Positions 18,476-28,392 are shown, counted from the stretch's first letter. The stretch: 64,000 nt of DNA from JACCZR01 sp963844805 (GCA_963844805.1 CAWJPU010000003.1:14987-78986), one strand, 5' to 3'. Numbers and translations: made by a program. The notes: generated by a model not told the origin, from the letters alone.

Positions 18476-19931
18476 ATGCCGGAGGAAGGGGGATCTTCGC
18501 GTGCCTGGACCTGGGTGGGGGCCCTCACCCTGCTGGGGCTCGTGCTGCGCCTGCCCGGCATCGAGCAGTCCTTCTCCTTCGACGAGGCCTACGGCGTGGG
18601 CAACCTCCTCGACCGCTCCCTGGGCGACATGCTCGCGACCCTGCCGCGCAGCGAGTCCTCGCCGCCGCTGCACTACGTGGCGGCGTGGGGCTGGGGCAAC
18701 GTCTTCGGCCTGGGCGAGGCGGGCGTGCGCTCGCTGTCGGTGCTCGCCGGCGTGGCCACGGTGCCGGTGGCCTACCTGGCCGGGCGCGAGCTGGTCGGGG
18801 TGCGGGCCGGGCTCATCGCCGCCGCGCTCGTGGCGGTCAGCCCCTTTCTCGTCTTCTACAGCCTGGAGGCGCGGGCCTACTCGCTGCTGACCCTCCTGGG
18901 CGCGCTGTCGTTCTGGCTCTTCGCCCGGGCGCTGCGGCGCCCCGGGGCGGGGCCGCTCGCGCTCTGGGCGGTCGCTCGGCCCTGGCGCTGGCCACGCACT
19001 ACTTCGCGGGTTCCTGGTGCTCGCCGAGGCCGCGTGGCTGCTCGTGGCGGCCGCGGCGGTCCCGGCCGGTGCTGGCGGCGGTCGGAGGCGGTGGTGCTCG
19101 CCGCCGCTCGCGCTGCTGCCGCTGGCGCTCGACCAGGCCGACGGCCGCACGGGCTGGATCGGCCAGACCGGCCTCGCCACCCGCGCCCGGCAGACGGCGA
19201 CCCAGTTCGTGGTCGGCGAGATCGACCCGGTCTCCAACCTCGTGCTCGTGCTGCTGCTGGCGGCGGGCGCCGATCGCGCTGGCCCTCGTGCTGCGCGGCC
19301 GCGGCGGGAGGCCTGTCCGCGCGGCGCGGGTGCCGCTGGGGGTCGCCGCGGCCGCCGTGGCGGTGCCGCTCGTGCTGGACCTGCTCGGCGCCCACTACCT
19401 CATCGCCCGCAACGCGATCGCCGTGCTGCCCGTGCTCGCGGTCGGGCCTGGGCGCGCTGCTGTCCGCCGCCCCTGCCCGCCCGGCGGCGGCGTTCGCGGT
19501 GGCGGCCTGCGCGGTGGGCCTGGCCATCTCCGTGGCCTCCTGGTTCGACCCCGCGCTCCAGCGCCCCGACATCCGCGCGGCGGCCGAGTCGCTCGAGCGC
19601 AGCCGACGCCGGTGGTGGTCGCGCCCTACCTCAGCAGCGCGCAGCTCACGCTCTACGCCCCGCGCTACGCCCAGGCGACGCCCGAGCTGCGCACCAACCG
19701 CGTCGACGTCATCGAGCCGCGTGCGCCGGCGCGGCAGCCCGGGCCCCTCGCGGCCGCCCACGCCGAGCCCCTCCCCCGGGCTTCGCGCTCGTCGACCGCG
19801 AGGACCGCGGCGGCTACGCCCGCATGAGCTACCGCGTCCGCGGCCCCGCGAGCGCTGGTCACGCAGGCGAGATCGAGCGGCTCAGCCCGCCCCAGCCGCC
19901 CTGGGACCCGGTCGTGCTGGTACGGCGCTGA
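18476..19931 (+). CDS. GT-C (ArnT/PMT-type) membrane glycosyltransferase, heavily frame-broken
   Basis: The N-terminus has a transmembrane helix followed by LRLPGIEQSFSFDEAYG. This places an acidic pair (DE) after the first helix, as in polyprenyl-phosphate-dependent glycosyltransferases of the GT39/GT83 type. SLEARAYSLLTLLGALSFWL is the usual motif after the fourth helix. Many hydrophobic helices follow, and the C-terminus is a soluble domain ending WDPVVLVRR. It likely transfers a lipid-linked sugar on the outer face of the membrane. The reading frame changes at least six times between 18970 and 19790, so this could be a decayed gene. But its neighbours recN and pyrG are broken in the same stretch, so sequence error is preferred. 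Confidence 0.65.
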
Positions 19932-19934
19932 CGG

Positions 19935-21619
19935 TCAGGCGGCGGCCAGCAGGCGCTCGGCGTGCCGGCGGGCCCCGGCGTCGCCGGCCTCGGCGCCCAT
20001 CATCCGGCACAGCTCCTCGACCACCTCGTCGCCCTCGAGCCCGGTGACCTCCGTGCGCGCCAGGTCGCCCTCGGCGTGCTTCTCGATCCGGAAGTGGCGG
20101 CCCGGCCAGCGCGGCCACCTGGGGCAGGTGGGTGATGCACAGCACCTGGCGGTCGGCCCCCAGCGCCTGAAGCCGCTCGCCGACCGCGTTGGCGGTCTGG
20201 CCCGCCCACGCCGGCGTCGACCTCGTCGAAGACCAGCGTCTGCGGCCCGCCCGCGCTGGCCACGCCGAACAGGGCGAGCATCACCCGCGAGAGCTCGCCG
20301 CCCGACGCGGCCTCGCGCAGGGGCGCCGCGGGCACGCCGCGGTTGGCGGCCAGCATGAACTCCACGCCCTCGGCGCCCTGGGGGCCGAGCTCGCCGCGCG
20401 GGCGCAGCTCCGCGGAGAACGAGGCGTCCTCCAGCGCCAGCCGGCCCAGCTCCTCGAGCACCCGCTCCTCCAGCGCCGGGCACCGCCGCCCGCCGGGCCT
20501 CGCTCAGCTCGCCCGCCAGGCGCGACTCGCGCTCGGCCGCCTCGTCCAGCGCGGCCTGCAGCTCCTCGGCGGCCTCCTCGGCGCCGGCCAGGCGGTCGCG
20601 CTCGGCCACGCAGCGCGCGTGGTGCTCCAGCACGCTGGCCACCGAGCCGCCGTGCTTTCGCAGCAGGCGGTCGTAGGCCTCCAGCCGCGCCTCGACCTCC
20701 TCCAGCCGCCCCGGCTCGCCCTCCAGGCCCTCGCCGTAGCGGCGCAGCTCGGCGGCCACGTCGTCGGCCTCGATGCGCAGCTCGCGCAGCCGGGCGGCCA
20801 GCGCGTCGAGCGCGGGGTCGACGCCCTCGGGGCCCTCGGCCAGCGCCTCGGCCTGCGCCATGAGGCCCGCCGCGCCGCTGGACTCGCCCGACTCGGGCGC
20901 CATCGCCTCCGCCGCCCCGCCCGCCGCGGCGCGCAGCGCCTCGAGGTGGCGCAGCCGGTCGCGCTCGGCCAGCGAGCGACTCGTGCTCGGCCTCGGTGGG
21001 CTCGAGCTCCTCGATCTCGCCGATCTCGAACACCAGCAGGTCCAGGTCGCGCTCGCGCGCGCCCGCCCGCGCCCGAAGCTCCTCCAGCTCGCGCCGGCAG
21101 GCCCGTGCCCGCTCGTGGGCCTCGAGGTAGGCGGCCCGCAGCGCGAGGTGCTCGGGCCCGCAGAAGGAGTCCAGCACCTCGAGCTGGGCGGCGGCCACGG
21201 TCAGGCGGCGGTGCTCGTGCTGGCCGAGGAAGGAGACCAGCCGCCCGCCGAGCTCGCGCAGGTCGGCGGCCGTGGCCGAGCGGCCCTGCACGAACGCGCT
21301 CGTGCGCCCGCCCGCCGAGACCCGCCGGCCCAGCACGATCTCCTCGGTGCCCTCGGGCACCCGCTCGCGCAGGTCGTCCAGCTCGGGAGCGTCCAGGAGG
21401 CCCGGCGGCAGCTCGAACACGCCCTCCACCCAGGCCTCGCTCGGCGCCGGGGCGCACCGTGCCCACCGGCGGCTTGCCGCCCAGCAGCAGGTCCAGGGCG
21501 CCGGCCAGCACGGTCTTGCCCGCGCCGGTCTCGCCCGTGATGACGTTCAGGCCGGGGCCGAGGCGCAGCTCGGTGCGCTCGATCAGCAGCAGGTTCTCGA
21601 CGCGGAGCTCGAGGAGCAT
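19935..21619 (-). CDS. recN: DNA repair protein RecN (several frameshifts)
   Basis: This SMC-like ATPase acts in double-strand-break repair. The N-terminal ATPase half has MLLELRVENLLLIERTEL and Walker A GETGAGKTVL. Long alanine/glutamate-rich coiled coils fill the middle. The C-terminal half carries the ABC signature ASGGELSRVMLALFG, Walker B TLVFDEVDAGVGG and CITHLPQVAALA. Frame changes occur near 21450, 20980, 20490, 20210 and 20110. Despite the breaks every domain is present in order. The ATG at 21619 is preferred over 21637 because it matches the family start. I see no GAAC-N4-GTTC box upstream. It follows nadK on the same strand with a gap of about 50 bases. Confidence 0.9.
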
Positions 21620-21670
21620 CGCACCCGCTTCTAGCAACGGCCCCCGACGGAGAGGGCCCGGCGTAACGCT

Positions 21671-22523
21671 CTAGTGCGCCAGCTGGCCGAACTTGTCGCG
21701 CAGGCGGCGGTAGAAGCTCGAGCCCGGCAGCTGGGCCAGCAGCGCCCCCTCGCGCCGGTAGCGCACCTGCATGCGCTCCTGGGGCTCCAGCGTGCAGACG
21801 ATCCGGCCGTCGGTGGTCACGTCCACCGGCTCCTCGGTGGAGCGGTTCTCGACCTCCAGCACGTCGTCCGGCGCGGCCACCAGCGCCCGCGCGGTGAGCG
21901 TGTGGGGGGCGATGAAGGAGACCACGTAGCCCTCCACGCCCCAGGCCAGCACCGGGCCCGCCGTTGGCCAGGTTGTAGCCGGTGGAGCCCGCCGCGGTGG
22001 AGACCACGAGCCCGTCGCAGCGCACCAGCCCGATCTCGGTGCCCTGGACCGAGTAGCCCAGCTCGGCCACGCGCAGGTCCTGGCGGCGGTGGAAGGAGAA
22101 GTCGTTGACCGCCAGCCACTGGTCGTCGCCGGCGACCAGGGCCGGGATCGCCAGCTCCTCGAAGTCGCCGGTCAGCGCGCGGCGCACGCCGTCGTCGAAG
22201 TCGTTGTTCTCGATCGTGGCCAGGAAGCCGATCGCGCCGTAGTTGACCGCGAACACCGGCACCCGCGGGCGGCGAAGCGGCGCAGCGCGGAGAGGATGGT
22301 GCCGTCGCCGCCCAGCACCAGCGCCAGGTCGGTGTCGGCGTCGGGGTCGGTGCCCAGCTCCGCGCCCTGGCAGCTCGCTCGAAGCCGTGCTTGTCCACCT
22401 CCTCCTCGGGCACCTGGAGGCGCACGCCCTCCTCGGCGCACAGCTCGGCCAGCCGGCGCACGGCCTCGTCGGTCGCCCCGGCGCCCGGCGGGTGAAGACG
22501 GTGATGGCCTTCGGCGCGCTCAC
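21671..22523 (-). CDS. nadK: NAD kinase (several frameshifts)
   Basis: This enzyme phosphorylates NAD to NADP. The start reads SAPKAITVFTRR, the ATP-binding motif is LGGDGTILSALRRFAARG, then NYGAIGFLATIE. The substrate region is GLVVSTAAGSTGYNLANGG and the end SFIAPHTLTARALVA. Frame changes are near 22485, 22380, 22270 and 21960. The GTG at 22523 overlaps the tlyA stop (GTGA). The order tlyA-nadK-recN is a widely conserved actinobacterial and firmicute cluster, which supports the assignment. Confidence 0.9.
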
Positions 22524-23315
22524 GGCTCGGCCCTCCGGGCGGCGTCCTCGAGGTCGGCCGCGGCGCCCTCGCGGCCCGGCTCGGCCAGCCACACGAAGCT
22601 CTCGCGGTTGCCCGCCGGCCCCGGCAGCCCCGAGGAGGCGTAGACCGAGCACCGACAGCCCCAGCTCCTCGCGCGCGAAGCGGCCCGACCTCGACCAGCG
22701 CCGCGCGGCGGTCCTCGGCCGAGCGGACCACCCCTCCCCCGCCCACTCGCTCGCGGCCGACCTCGAACTGCGGCTTGACCATCGCCAGCAGGTCGAAGCG
22801 CGCCGGCGGCGGCGCCGACCACGGCGGGCAGCACCTTGGCCAGGGAGATGAACGAGACGTCGATGACGATCAGGTCGGGCGCCGGGTCGAGCTCCCCGGG
22901 CGCGAGCTCGCGCGCGTTGCGCCGCTCGACCACCGTCACCCGCGGGTCCTCGCGCAGCTTCCAGCTCAGCTCGCCGTAGGCCACGTCGAGCGCGGTGACG
23001 TGCTCGGCGCCGCGCTGGAGCAGGCAGTCGGTGAAGCCGCCGGTCGAGGCGCCCACGTCCAGGCAGTCGCGCCCGCGGGGTCCACGCCGAAGGCGTCGAG
23101 GGCGTTGGCCAGCTTCACCCCGCCGCGGCTGACGAAGGGCGGCGGGGCGTCGACCTCCACGGCGACGTCGTCGGTGACCAGCTGGCCGGGCTTGGCGGCG
23201 GGGCGGCGGTCGCGCCCAGATGGACCTCGCCGGCCATCACCGCGGCCGCCGCGCGCGAGCGCGACTCGTAGAGCCCGCGCTCGGCCAACAGGGTGTCCAG
23301 GCGGCGCCGGGCCAC
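22520..23315 (-). CDS. tlyA: TlyA-type 16S/23S rRNA 2'-O-methyltransferase (several frameshifts)
   Basis: An N-terminal S4-like RNA-binding domain (ARRRLDTLLAERGLYESRSR) is followed by an FtsJ-like Rossmann methyltransferase domain: FVSRGGVKLANALDAFGVD, DVGASTGGFTDCLLQRGA-like SAM loop, ALDVAYGELSWKLR, IVIDVSFISL and AMVKPQFEVGRE. It is expected to methylate ribose of C1409 (16S) and/or C1920 (23S), as in TlyA. Frame changes are near 23205, 23060, 22820 and 22680. It starts 43 bases from the divergent AI-2E-type permease and overlaps nadK. Confidence 0.88.
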
Positions 23316-23357
23316 CGCCGCAGATTATCCGGCGTGTCACGCGGATTACCGGTTACG

Positions 23358-24480
23358 GTGGGCCTGGAAGCGAGCGAGCCTCAGGAGCCCGACCCGACCG
23401 AGAGCCGCAGCGCCGCCGGCGGCCCGCGCATCCCGCGCTGGCTCGACGAGGCCGCCGCGCTGTCCTGGCGCCTGCTGCTGGTGGCCGCGGCGCTGGTGCT
23501 GGTGCTCTACGCGCTCGCCCAGATCCGGCTGATCGTGCTGCCGGTGATCATCGCCCTGTTCGCGACCGCGCTGCTGAACCGCCCCGACGCGCTTCCTGCG
23601 CAAGCGCGGGCTCGGGCCCGGGCATGGCCGCCTTCACCGCGCTGTTCGTGGCGGTGGCGGCCGATCACGATCGCTGGTCATCGTGGTCGCCCCCTCGGTG
23701 GGCGGCGAGTTCGGCCAGCTCGACGACCGCGTGCGCGACGGCATCACCGAGGTCACCGACGCGCTGGAGGGCGGCCCGCTGGAGATCGACCGCCGCGACA
23801 TCGACCGGGCGGTGGACCGCGCCCAGGACCAGATCGGCGCCGACAGCGGCGCCATCGGCAAGCGCCTGCTGAGCGGCGCGCTGCTGGTGGGCGAGCTGAT
23901 CGCCGGGGCGCTGCTGGCGCTGGTGCTGACCTTCTTCTTCCTCAAGGACGGCGAGTACATGTGGCACTGGCTGACCAGCTTCTTCTCCGAGCCCTTCCGC
24001 AACGACCTGCGCGCGATCGGCGACCGCGGCTGGGACACGCTGTCGCGCTACCTGGGCGGCCTGGCGATCGTCGCGGCCTGCGACACCGCCCTGATATCGC
24101 TCGTGCTGGTGCTGGTCGGGCGTGCCGCTGGTGGTCCCGCTGGCCTGCCTGACCTACGTGGGCGCCTTCATCCCCGTGGTCGGCGCCACCTTGGCCGGGT
24201 TGGTCTCCGCGCTGGTCGCCCTGGTCTCGCTCGGGCCCCTGGAGATGGGGATCATGGTGGTCGGCCACCTTCATCATCCAGCAGATCGACGGCGACGTCG
24301 TCCACCCGCTGGTGGTGGGCCGCGCGGTGCAAGCTCCACCCGGTCACGATCCTGCTGTCGGTGACCACCGGGGGCATCCTCGCCGGGGTCGCCGGGGCCT
24401 TCATCGCGGTCCCGGTGGCGGCCGTGATCAGCTCCACGATCGCCTACGTGAGGGAGCGGCCGGCGGCCGCCCCGACCTGA
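23358..24480 (+). CDS. AI-2E family (PerM-like) transporter, several frameshifts
   Basis: The predicted integral membrane protein has about seven to eight helices. The N-terminal helix pair is WRLLLVAAALVLVLYAL and IVLPVIIALFATALL. A long periplasmic stretch (VAPSVGGEFGQLDDRVRDG) precedes LVLTFFFLKDGEYM. LACLTYVGAFIPVVGATLAG, the QQIDGDVVHPLVVG segment and LHPVTILLSVTTGGILAG are hallmarks of the PF01594 family. The substrate is unknown; related proteins export autoinducer-2 or ions. Frame changes occur near 23600, 23670, 24125, 24270 and 24335. The start is GTG at 23358. Confidence 0.82.
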
Positions 24481-24481
24481 C

Positions 24482-24497
24482 TGTGACCGCCCTCACA
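24482..24497 (+). promoter_or_regulatory. Crp/GlxR-type binding site (exact TGTGA-N6-TCACA)
   Basis: TGTGACCGCCCTCACA is a perfect match to the consensus core for Crp/GlxR-family regulators. It begins 2 bases after the permease stop codon. Its centre lies 42-43 bases before the GTG at 24532. If the transcript is leaderless, this is the class II activator position near -41.5. That the site is bound by a regulator is inference. Confidence 0.6.
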
Positions 24498-24518
24498 CAT
24501 CGTTAGTTGACTCGCGGG

Positions 24519-24524
24519 TAGGTT
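24519..24524 (+). promoter_or_regulatory. Probable -10 element upstream of the small membrane protein gene
   Basis: TAGGTT (TANNNT) ends 7 bases before the GTG start, as expected for a leaderless transcript. TTGACT at 24507-24512 is too close to act as its -35 box, which fits an activator-dependent promoter using the Crp-type site just upstream. Confidence 0.45.
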
Positions 24525-24531
24525 CGTTGTC

Positions 24532-24906
24532 GTGAACGCTCCCGCGCCATCTCCCCCGGTCTTCGCGCCGGGCTCCTGGTCGGAATCGGCTCCGCTCTGT
24601 TCGCGGTGCCCGTTCGCGATCGGCCTGAGCCTGCCGGCCGTGGTGACCGGCGTCGTGGTGGGCATCCTGGCCATCGGCCTCGGCCTCGCCGGCACCGCGC
24701 CCGAGGGCCGCGGGACCATCCCCATCTCCGCCCACGCGGTCTACGACGCCGGCCTCGCCGCCGGCCTCATCCTCACCGCCGTGGCCTTCGCCGTCTACGG
24801 CGAGACCGCCGCAGCCGCCTTCTTCTTCGCCACCGGACTCGTCCAGCTGGTGCTCAGCGCGATCACGCGCTACACGGCCGGCCGGTCCCCAAGCTTCCTC
24901 CGATAG
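24532..24906 (+). CDS. Small three-helix membrane protein of unknown function, 124 aa
   Basis: I do not recognise a family. After a proline-rich cytosolic start with two nearby cysteines (CSRC), three hydrophobic helices are predicted: about 35-55, 70-92 and 96-115. Between helices 1 and 2 lies GTAPEGRGTIPISAHAVYD, a polar segment with a His and an Asp close to the second membrane entry. The gene is monocistronic, with its own Crp-type site, leaderless -10 box and a strong terminator. Such dedicated control is unusual among its operon-bound neighbours. The frame is intact and codon usage is normal. Confidence 0.65.
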   Translation: MNAPAPSPPVFAPGSWSESAPLCSRCPFAIGLSLPAVVTGVVVGILAIGLGLAGTAPEGRGTIPISAHAVYDAGLAAGLILTAVAFAVYGETAAAAFFFATGLVQLVLSAITRYTAGRSPSFLR

Positions 24907-24932
24907 ATCACATACGCATCACTCCTCCCTCG

Positions 24933-24960
24933 GAAACGGCCCGCTTCGGCGGGCCGTTTC
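24933..24960. terminator. Strong intrinsic hairpin with cUUCGg tetraloop
   Basis: A perfect 12-base stem (GAAACGGCCCGC with GCGGGCCGTTTC) encloses TTCG, giving the extra-stable C-UUCG-G tetraloop on the plus strand. The arm ends are T-rich or A-rich, so it can stop transcription from both sides. It lies between the small membrane protein gene and the convergent dxs gene. Confidence 0.9.
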
Positions 24961-24980
24961 TATTCCGGGGAGGGCGCCGG

Positions 24981-26924
24981 CTAGGCGAGGACGCGGCCGC
25001 TGGGCTCGAGCACGGCCTCGGCCACCCGGCCGGCCACCGCCTCGGGGGTCAGCCCGACCTCCTCGCGCAGCAGCGTGGGCTTGCCGTGGGTGACGTAGCG
25101 GTCGGGCAGGCCGAAGCGCAGCACGCGCGCGGAGCCCAGCAGGTCGTGGTCGGCCAGGTGCTCGACCACCGCGGAGCCGAAGCCCCCGGCCAGCACGTTC
25201 TCCTCGACGGTCACCAGCACCTCGTGCTCGTCGACCAGGCGGGCGATCAGCTCGCCGTCCAGCGGCTTGGCGAAGCGGGCGTCGGCCACGGTGGCCTCGA
25301 TGCCGTGCTCGTCCTCGAGCAGCCCCGCGGCGCCCAGCGCGACCGGCACGCCGTAGCCGTAGCCGAGGAAGGCGACCCGCGAGCCCTCGCGCAGCACCTC
25401 GCCGCGGCCGATCTCCAGCACCTCGGGACGCTCGGGCAGCGGCACGCCCTCGGCCTCGCCGCGCGGGTAGCGCAGGGCGAACGGCCCGTCGTCGAGCACC
25501 AGCGCGGTGTGCAGCATGTGCTTGAGCTCGGCCTCGTCGCGCGGGGCCATCAGGGTCATGTTGGGCAGGCAGCGCTGCCAGGAGATGTCGAAGGCGCCGT
25601 GGTGGGTGGGCCCGTCGTCGCCGACCAGGCCGGCGCGGTCCATGGCGAAGACCACGTTGAGGTTCTGCAGGCAGACGTCGTGGACGATCTGGTCGAAGCC
25701 GCGCTGCAGGAAGGTGGAGTAGATGGCGGCGACCGGCTTCGCGCCCTGCAGCGCCATGCCGGCGGCGAACAGCACCGCGTGCTGCTCGGCGATGCCCACG
25801 TCGTAGTACTGGTCGGGACGCGCCTTCTGGAGGATGTTCAGCCCGGTGCCCGAGTTCATCGCGGCGGTGATGCCGACCACCCGCTCGTCGCGCTCGCACT
25901 CCTCGACCATCGCGTCGCCGAAGACCTTCGTGTACTGCGGGGCGACGGGGGCCTTGGGCGCCTCGGCCTTCTTGGGGGCGGGGGCGCGGTTGAGGATGGC
26001 GTTCGCCTTGGCGGCGTGCCACTTCTCCATGCCCTCCAGGCCGCCGCCCTCGGCGGGCTCGAAGCCCTTGCCCTTGACGGTGTTGATGTGGACGACGACC
26101 GGCCGCTGGGCGTCCAGCGCCTCGCCGATCGCCTCGCGCAGCGCGCCGACGTCGTGGCCGTCGACCATGCCGACGTAGGCGAGGTTGAGCTCCTCGAAGA
26201 ACAGCCCCGGGGCCCAGTAGGCCTTCAGCGACTCCTTGAGGATCGGGCCCAGGTGCTCGATGCGCCGGCCGATGCCGGCGGGCAGCTTGGTCAGGCCCTC
26301 CTCGACGTCCTCCCGCGCGCGGTGCAGCTTGGGATTCAGGCGCGCGCGGGTGAACAGGCGCGACAGCGCACCGACGTTGGGCGCAATCGACATGCCGTTG
26401 TCGTTGAGCACGATCACGATCGGCAGGTCCATGCCGCCGGCGTTGTGCAGCGCCTCGAAGGCCACGCCGCCGGTCAGGGCGCCGTCGCCGATCACCGCGA
26501 CGACCTTGCCGTCCTCGCCGCGGCCCTGGCGCATGGCCTCCTTCAGCCCGACCGCGTAGGACACCGAGGTCGAGGCGTGGCCGGCGCCCATGATGTCGTG
26601 CTCGGACTCGTGGATGGAGCAGAAGGGCGCGAGGCCGCCGTACTTGCGGATGGTGTCGAGACGGTCGCGGCGGCCGGTCAGGACCTTGTGCGGGTAGGCC
26701 TGGTGGCCGACGTCCCACAGGACCTTGTCGGCGGGCGAGTCGAGCAGGCTGTGCAGCGCCACCGACAGCTCGCAGGTCCCGAGGTTGGCGCCGAAGTGCC
26801 CGCCGATCTCGCCGATCGTGTCGATGATCAGCTCGCGGACCTCCTGGGCCACCTGCTGGAGCTGGTCGTCGCTGAGGCCCTTCAGGTCGTCGGGGCCGTC
26901 GATCTTGTCCAGGAGGGGGGTCAC
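24981..26924 (-). CDS. dxs: 1-deoxy-D-xylulose-5-phosphate synthase
   Basis: This is the first enzyme of the MEP isoprenoid pathway, condensing pyruvate with glyceraldehyde 3-phosphate. The complete 647-residue protein has the thiamine diphosphate site GDGALTGG followed by VLNDNGMSI. It also has the catalytic His region WDVGHQAYPHK, the transketolase Glu in VGIAEQHAVLFAAGMA, and DRAGLVGDDGPTHHG. The GTG at 26924 overlaps the ispA stop. Co-transcription with the prenyl synthase upstream makes metabolic sense, since it supplies precursors for the same pathway. Confidence 0.96.
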   Translation of the reverse strand: MTPLLDKIDGPDDLKGLSDDQLQQVAQEVRELIIDTIGEIGGHFGANLGTCELSVALHSLLDSPADKVLWDVGHQAYPHKVLTGRRDRLDTIRKYGGLAPFCSIHESEHDIMGAGHASTSVSYAVGLKEAMRQGRGEDGKVVAVIGDGALTGGVAFEALHNAGGMDLPIVIVLNDNGMSIAPNVGALSRLFTRARLNPKLHRAREDVEEGLTKLPAGIGRRIEHLGPILKESLKAYWAPGLFFEELNLAYVGMVDGHDVGALREAIGEALDAQRPVVVHINTVKGKGFEPAEGGGLEGMEKWHAAKANAILNRAPAPKKAEAPKAPVAPQYTKVFGDAMVEECERDERVVGITAAMNSGTGLNILQKARPDQYYDVGIAEQHAVLFAAGMALQGAKPVAAIYSTFLQRGFDQIVHDVCLQNLNVVFAMDRAGLVGDDGPTHHGAFDISWQRCLPNMTLMAPRDEAELKHMLHTALVLDDGPFALRYPRGEAEGVPLPERPEVLEIGRGEVLREGSRVAFLGYGYGVPVALGAAGLLEDEHGIEATVADARFAKPLDGELIARLVDEHEVLVTVEENVLAGGFGSAVVEHLADHDLLGSARVLRFGLPDRYVTHGKPTLLREEVGLTPEAVAGRVAEAVLEPSGRVLA

Positions 26925-27812
26925 GTCTGGCGGGTGAGGATGTAGTCGGAGATTCGCTCTAGCTCTTGGGTCTGTCCACCGGCCTCGGCCAACGCCTCCC
27001 GCGCCTTGGCGTGCGACTCGCCGGCCAAGCGGCGCGCCCCGTCGAGCCCGAAGACGCTCACGTAGGTCCGCTTGCCGTGACGCTCGTCGGACCCGCGTGG
27101 CTTCCCGAGCTCGGCCTCGTCTCCCGTCACGTCGAGGATGTCGTCGACGATCTGGAACAAGACGCCCAACTCAGCCGCGAAACGGCGTAGGGCGATTGTG
27201 GCAGAACCCTCTTCTCCCACCAGTGACAATGCGCACCCGACCGACGCGGCGATCAGTCGGCCGGTCTTCAGCTCGTGCAGGCGGCGCAGCGCGTCGGCGT
27301 CGAGGTCGTCAGGGGCGCTGACGTCGACGTACTGGCCACCCACCATCCCCTCGGTGCCCGCCGCGGTCACCAGCTCCAGCGCGGCGGCCAGCACGCGGTC
27401 CGGCGCCTGGGGCTGATCGCGCAGCACCAGCCGCAGCGCCTCGGCGAACAGGCCGTCGCCGGCGAGGATCGCCACGTCCTCGCCGTGGGCGACGTGGCAG
27501 GTCGGCTGCCCGCGGCGCAGGTCGTCGTCGTCCATCGCGGGCAGGTCGTCGTGGATCAGCGAGTAGGTGTGCACCATCTCGAGCGCGCCCGCCAGCGGCA
27601 GGAGCTCGCGCGGTGTCGCGGCCCAGCGCCTTGCCGGTGGCCAAGGCCAGCACGGGCCGGATGCGCTTGCCGCCGGCGAGCAGCGAGTAGCGCATCGCCT
27701 CCACCAGGCCGGCGATCGAGGCCTCGTCGGTGAAGGCGAGCGACTCCAGGTACTCCTCGACCTCGTGCTGGAGGTCCGTCGGGTAGGTCGCCTCTTGCGC
27801 CGAGGCGGTCAC
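26921..27812 (-). CDS. ispA: Polyprenyl (farnesyl/geranylgeranyl) diphosphate synthase, one frameshift
   Basis: This trans-prenyltransferase elongates allylic diphosphates with isopentenyl diphosphate. The sequence shows LLAGGKRIRPVLAL, the first aspartate-rich motif in LIHDDLPAMDDDDLRRG and the second in FQIVDDILDVTGDEAELGK. Product length cannot be fixed. The residues before the first motif (MVHTYSL) suggest a short-chain synthase. Frame changes once near 27615 between GGKRIRP and the first DDxxD. It overlaps xseB at its start and dxs at its stop. Confidence 0.9.
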
Positions 27813-28006
27813 AGCAGGCGTTCCTGGCCCTCCAGGTCGCCGCGCTCGGCGTCGCGCGCCGCCGCGTCCAGCTCGGACCCCAGCCGCGCCGCCAGCTCGG
27901 CGCAGCGCTCCACGGCCTCCGCCGCCTCGGCCCTGTCGAGCTCGCCCGCGCGCAGGCGCCCGGCGAGGGTCTCCAGCTCTGCCGCCAGCGCGTCGAGATC
28001 GCTCAC
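27809..28006 (-). CDS. xseB: Exodeoxyribonuclease VII small subunit-like
   Basis: This 65-residue helical protein reads SDLDALAAELETLAGRLRAG, then ELDRAEAAEAVERCAELAA, matching the two-helix XseB pattern (short linker GEL, then the second helix). XseB helps XseA degrade single-stranded DNA. No xseA is next to it, although the two usually adjoin. The GTG at 28006 overlaps the nusB stop, and its own stop overlaps ispA. Because short helical proteins are easy to mistake, the assignment is moderate. Confidence 0.65.
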   Translation of the reverse strand: MSDLDALAAELETLAGRLRAGELDRAEAAEAVERCAELAARLGSELDAAARDAERGDLEGQERLL

Positions 28007-28392
28007 TGGGCAGGGGCCTCCGTAGCGGCCCGGTGGGCGGCGCCCAGCACGCCGTTGACGAATTTCGGAGCGTCGGCCGAGCACAGCTCTTTCGCGGCCT
28101 CGACGGCCTCGTCGATTACCACCTCGGGGGGCACGTCGGGCCGGCTGGTGAGCTCGTGCAGGGCCACGCGCATGATGCTCTTCTCCAGCGGCGCGATGCG
28201 GTCCAGCGGCCAGTCGATCGAGTAGTGCTCGATCACCGCGTCGAGGTCGGGGCGGTCGCGCTGGACCCCCTCCACCAGCTCGCGGGTGAACTCGCGCGCG
28301 GTGGGCTCGAGCAGCTCGCCCGGCGGGCGGCCGGTCACCTCGGCCTGGTAGAGCGCCACGACCGCGGCGCGGCGCTGATCGGAGCGCTTCAC
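28003..28392 (-). CDS. nusB: Transcription antitermination factor NusB
   Basis: This 129-residue all-helical protein acts with NusE (S10) in rRNA antitermination. KRSDQRRAAVVALYQAEV is the N-terminal helix, FTRELVEGV and IDWPLDRIAPLEKSIMRVAL the central helices, and VVIDEAVEAAKELCSADAPKF the family-defining C-terminal helix, continuing VNGVLG. The GTG at 28392 overlaps the efp stop (GTGA). The efp-nusB pair is widespread. Confidence 0.93.
   Translation of the reverse strand: MKRSDQRRAAVVALYQAEVTGRPPGELLEPTAREFTRELVEGVQRDRPDLDAVIEHYSIDWPLDRIAPLEKSIMRVALHELTSRPDVPPEVVIDEAVEAAKELCSADAPKFVNGVLGAAHRAATEAPAQ

Noticed and set aside
15649..24480. A run of pseudogenes from the peptidase to the AI-2E permease
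   Set aside because: The broken genes include pyrG and nadK, which are essential, and all motifs survive in order. Sequence indels explain this better than decay.
24606..26945. A 779-residue plus-strand frame opposite dxs, and a 720-residue minus-strand frame at 2890-5052
   Set aside because: Both mirror well-conserved genes (dxs; LLM oxidoreductase and glycosyltransferase) and show the biased composition typical of shadow frames.
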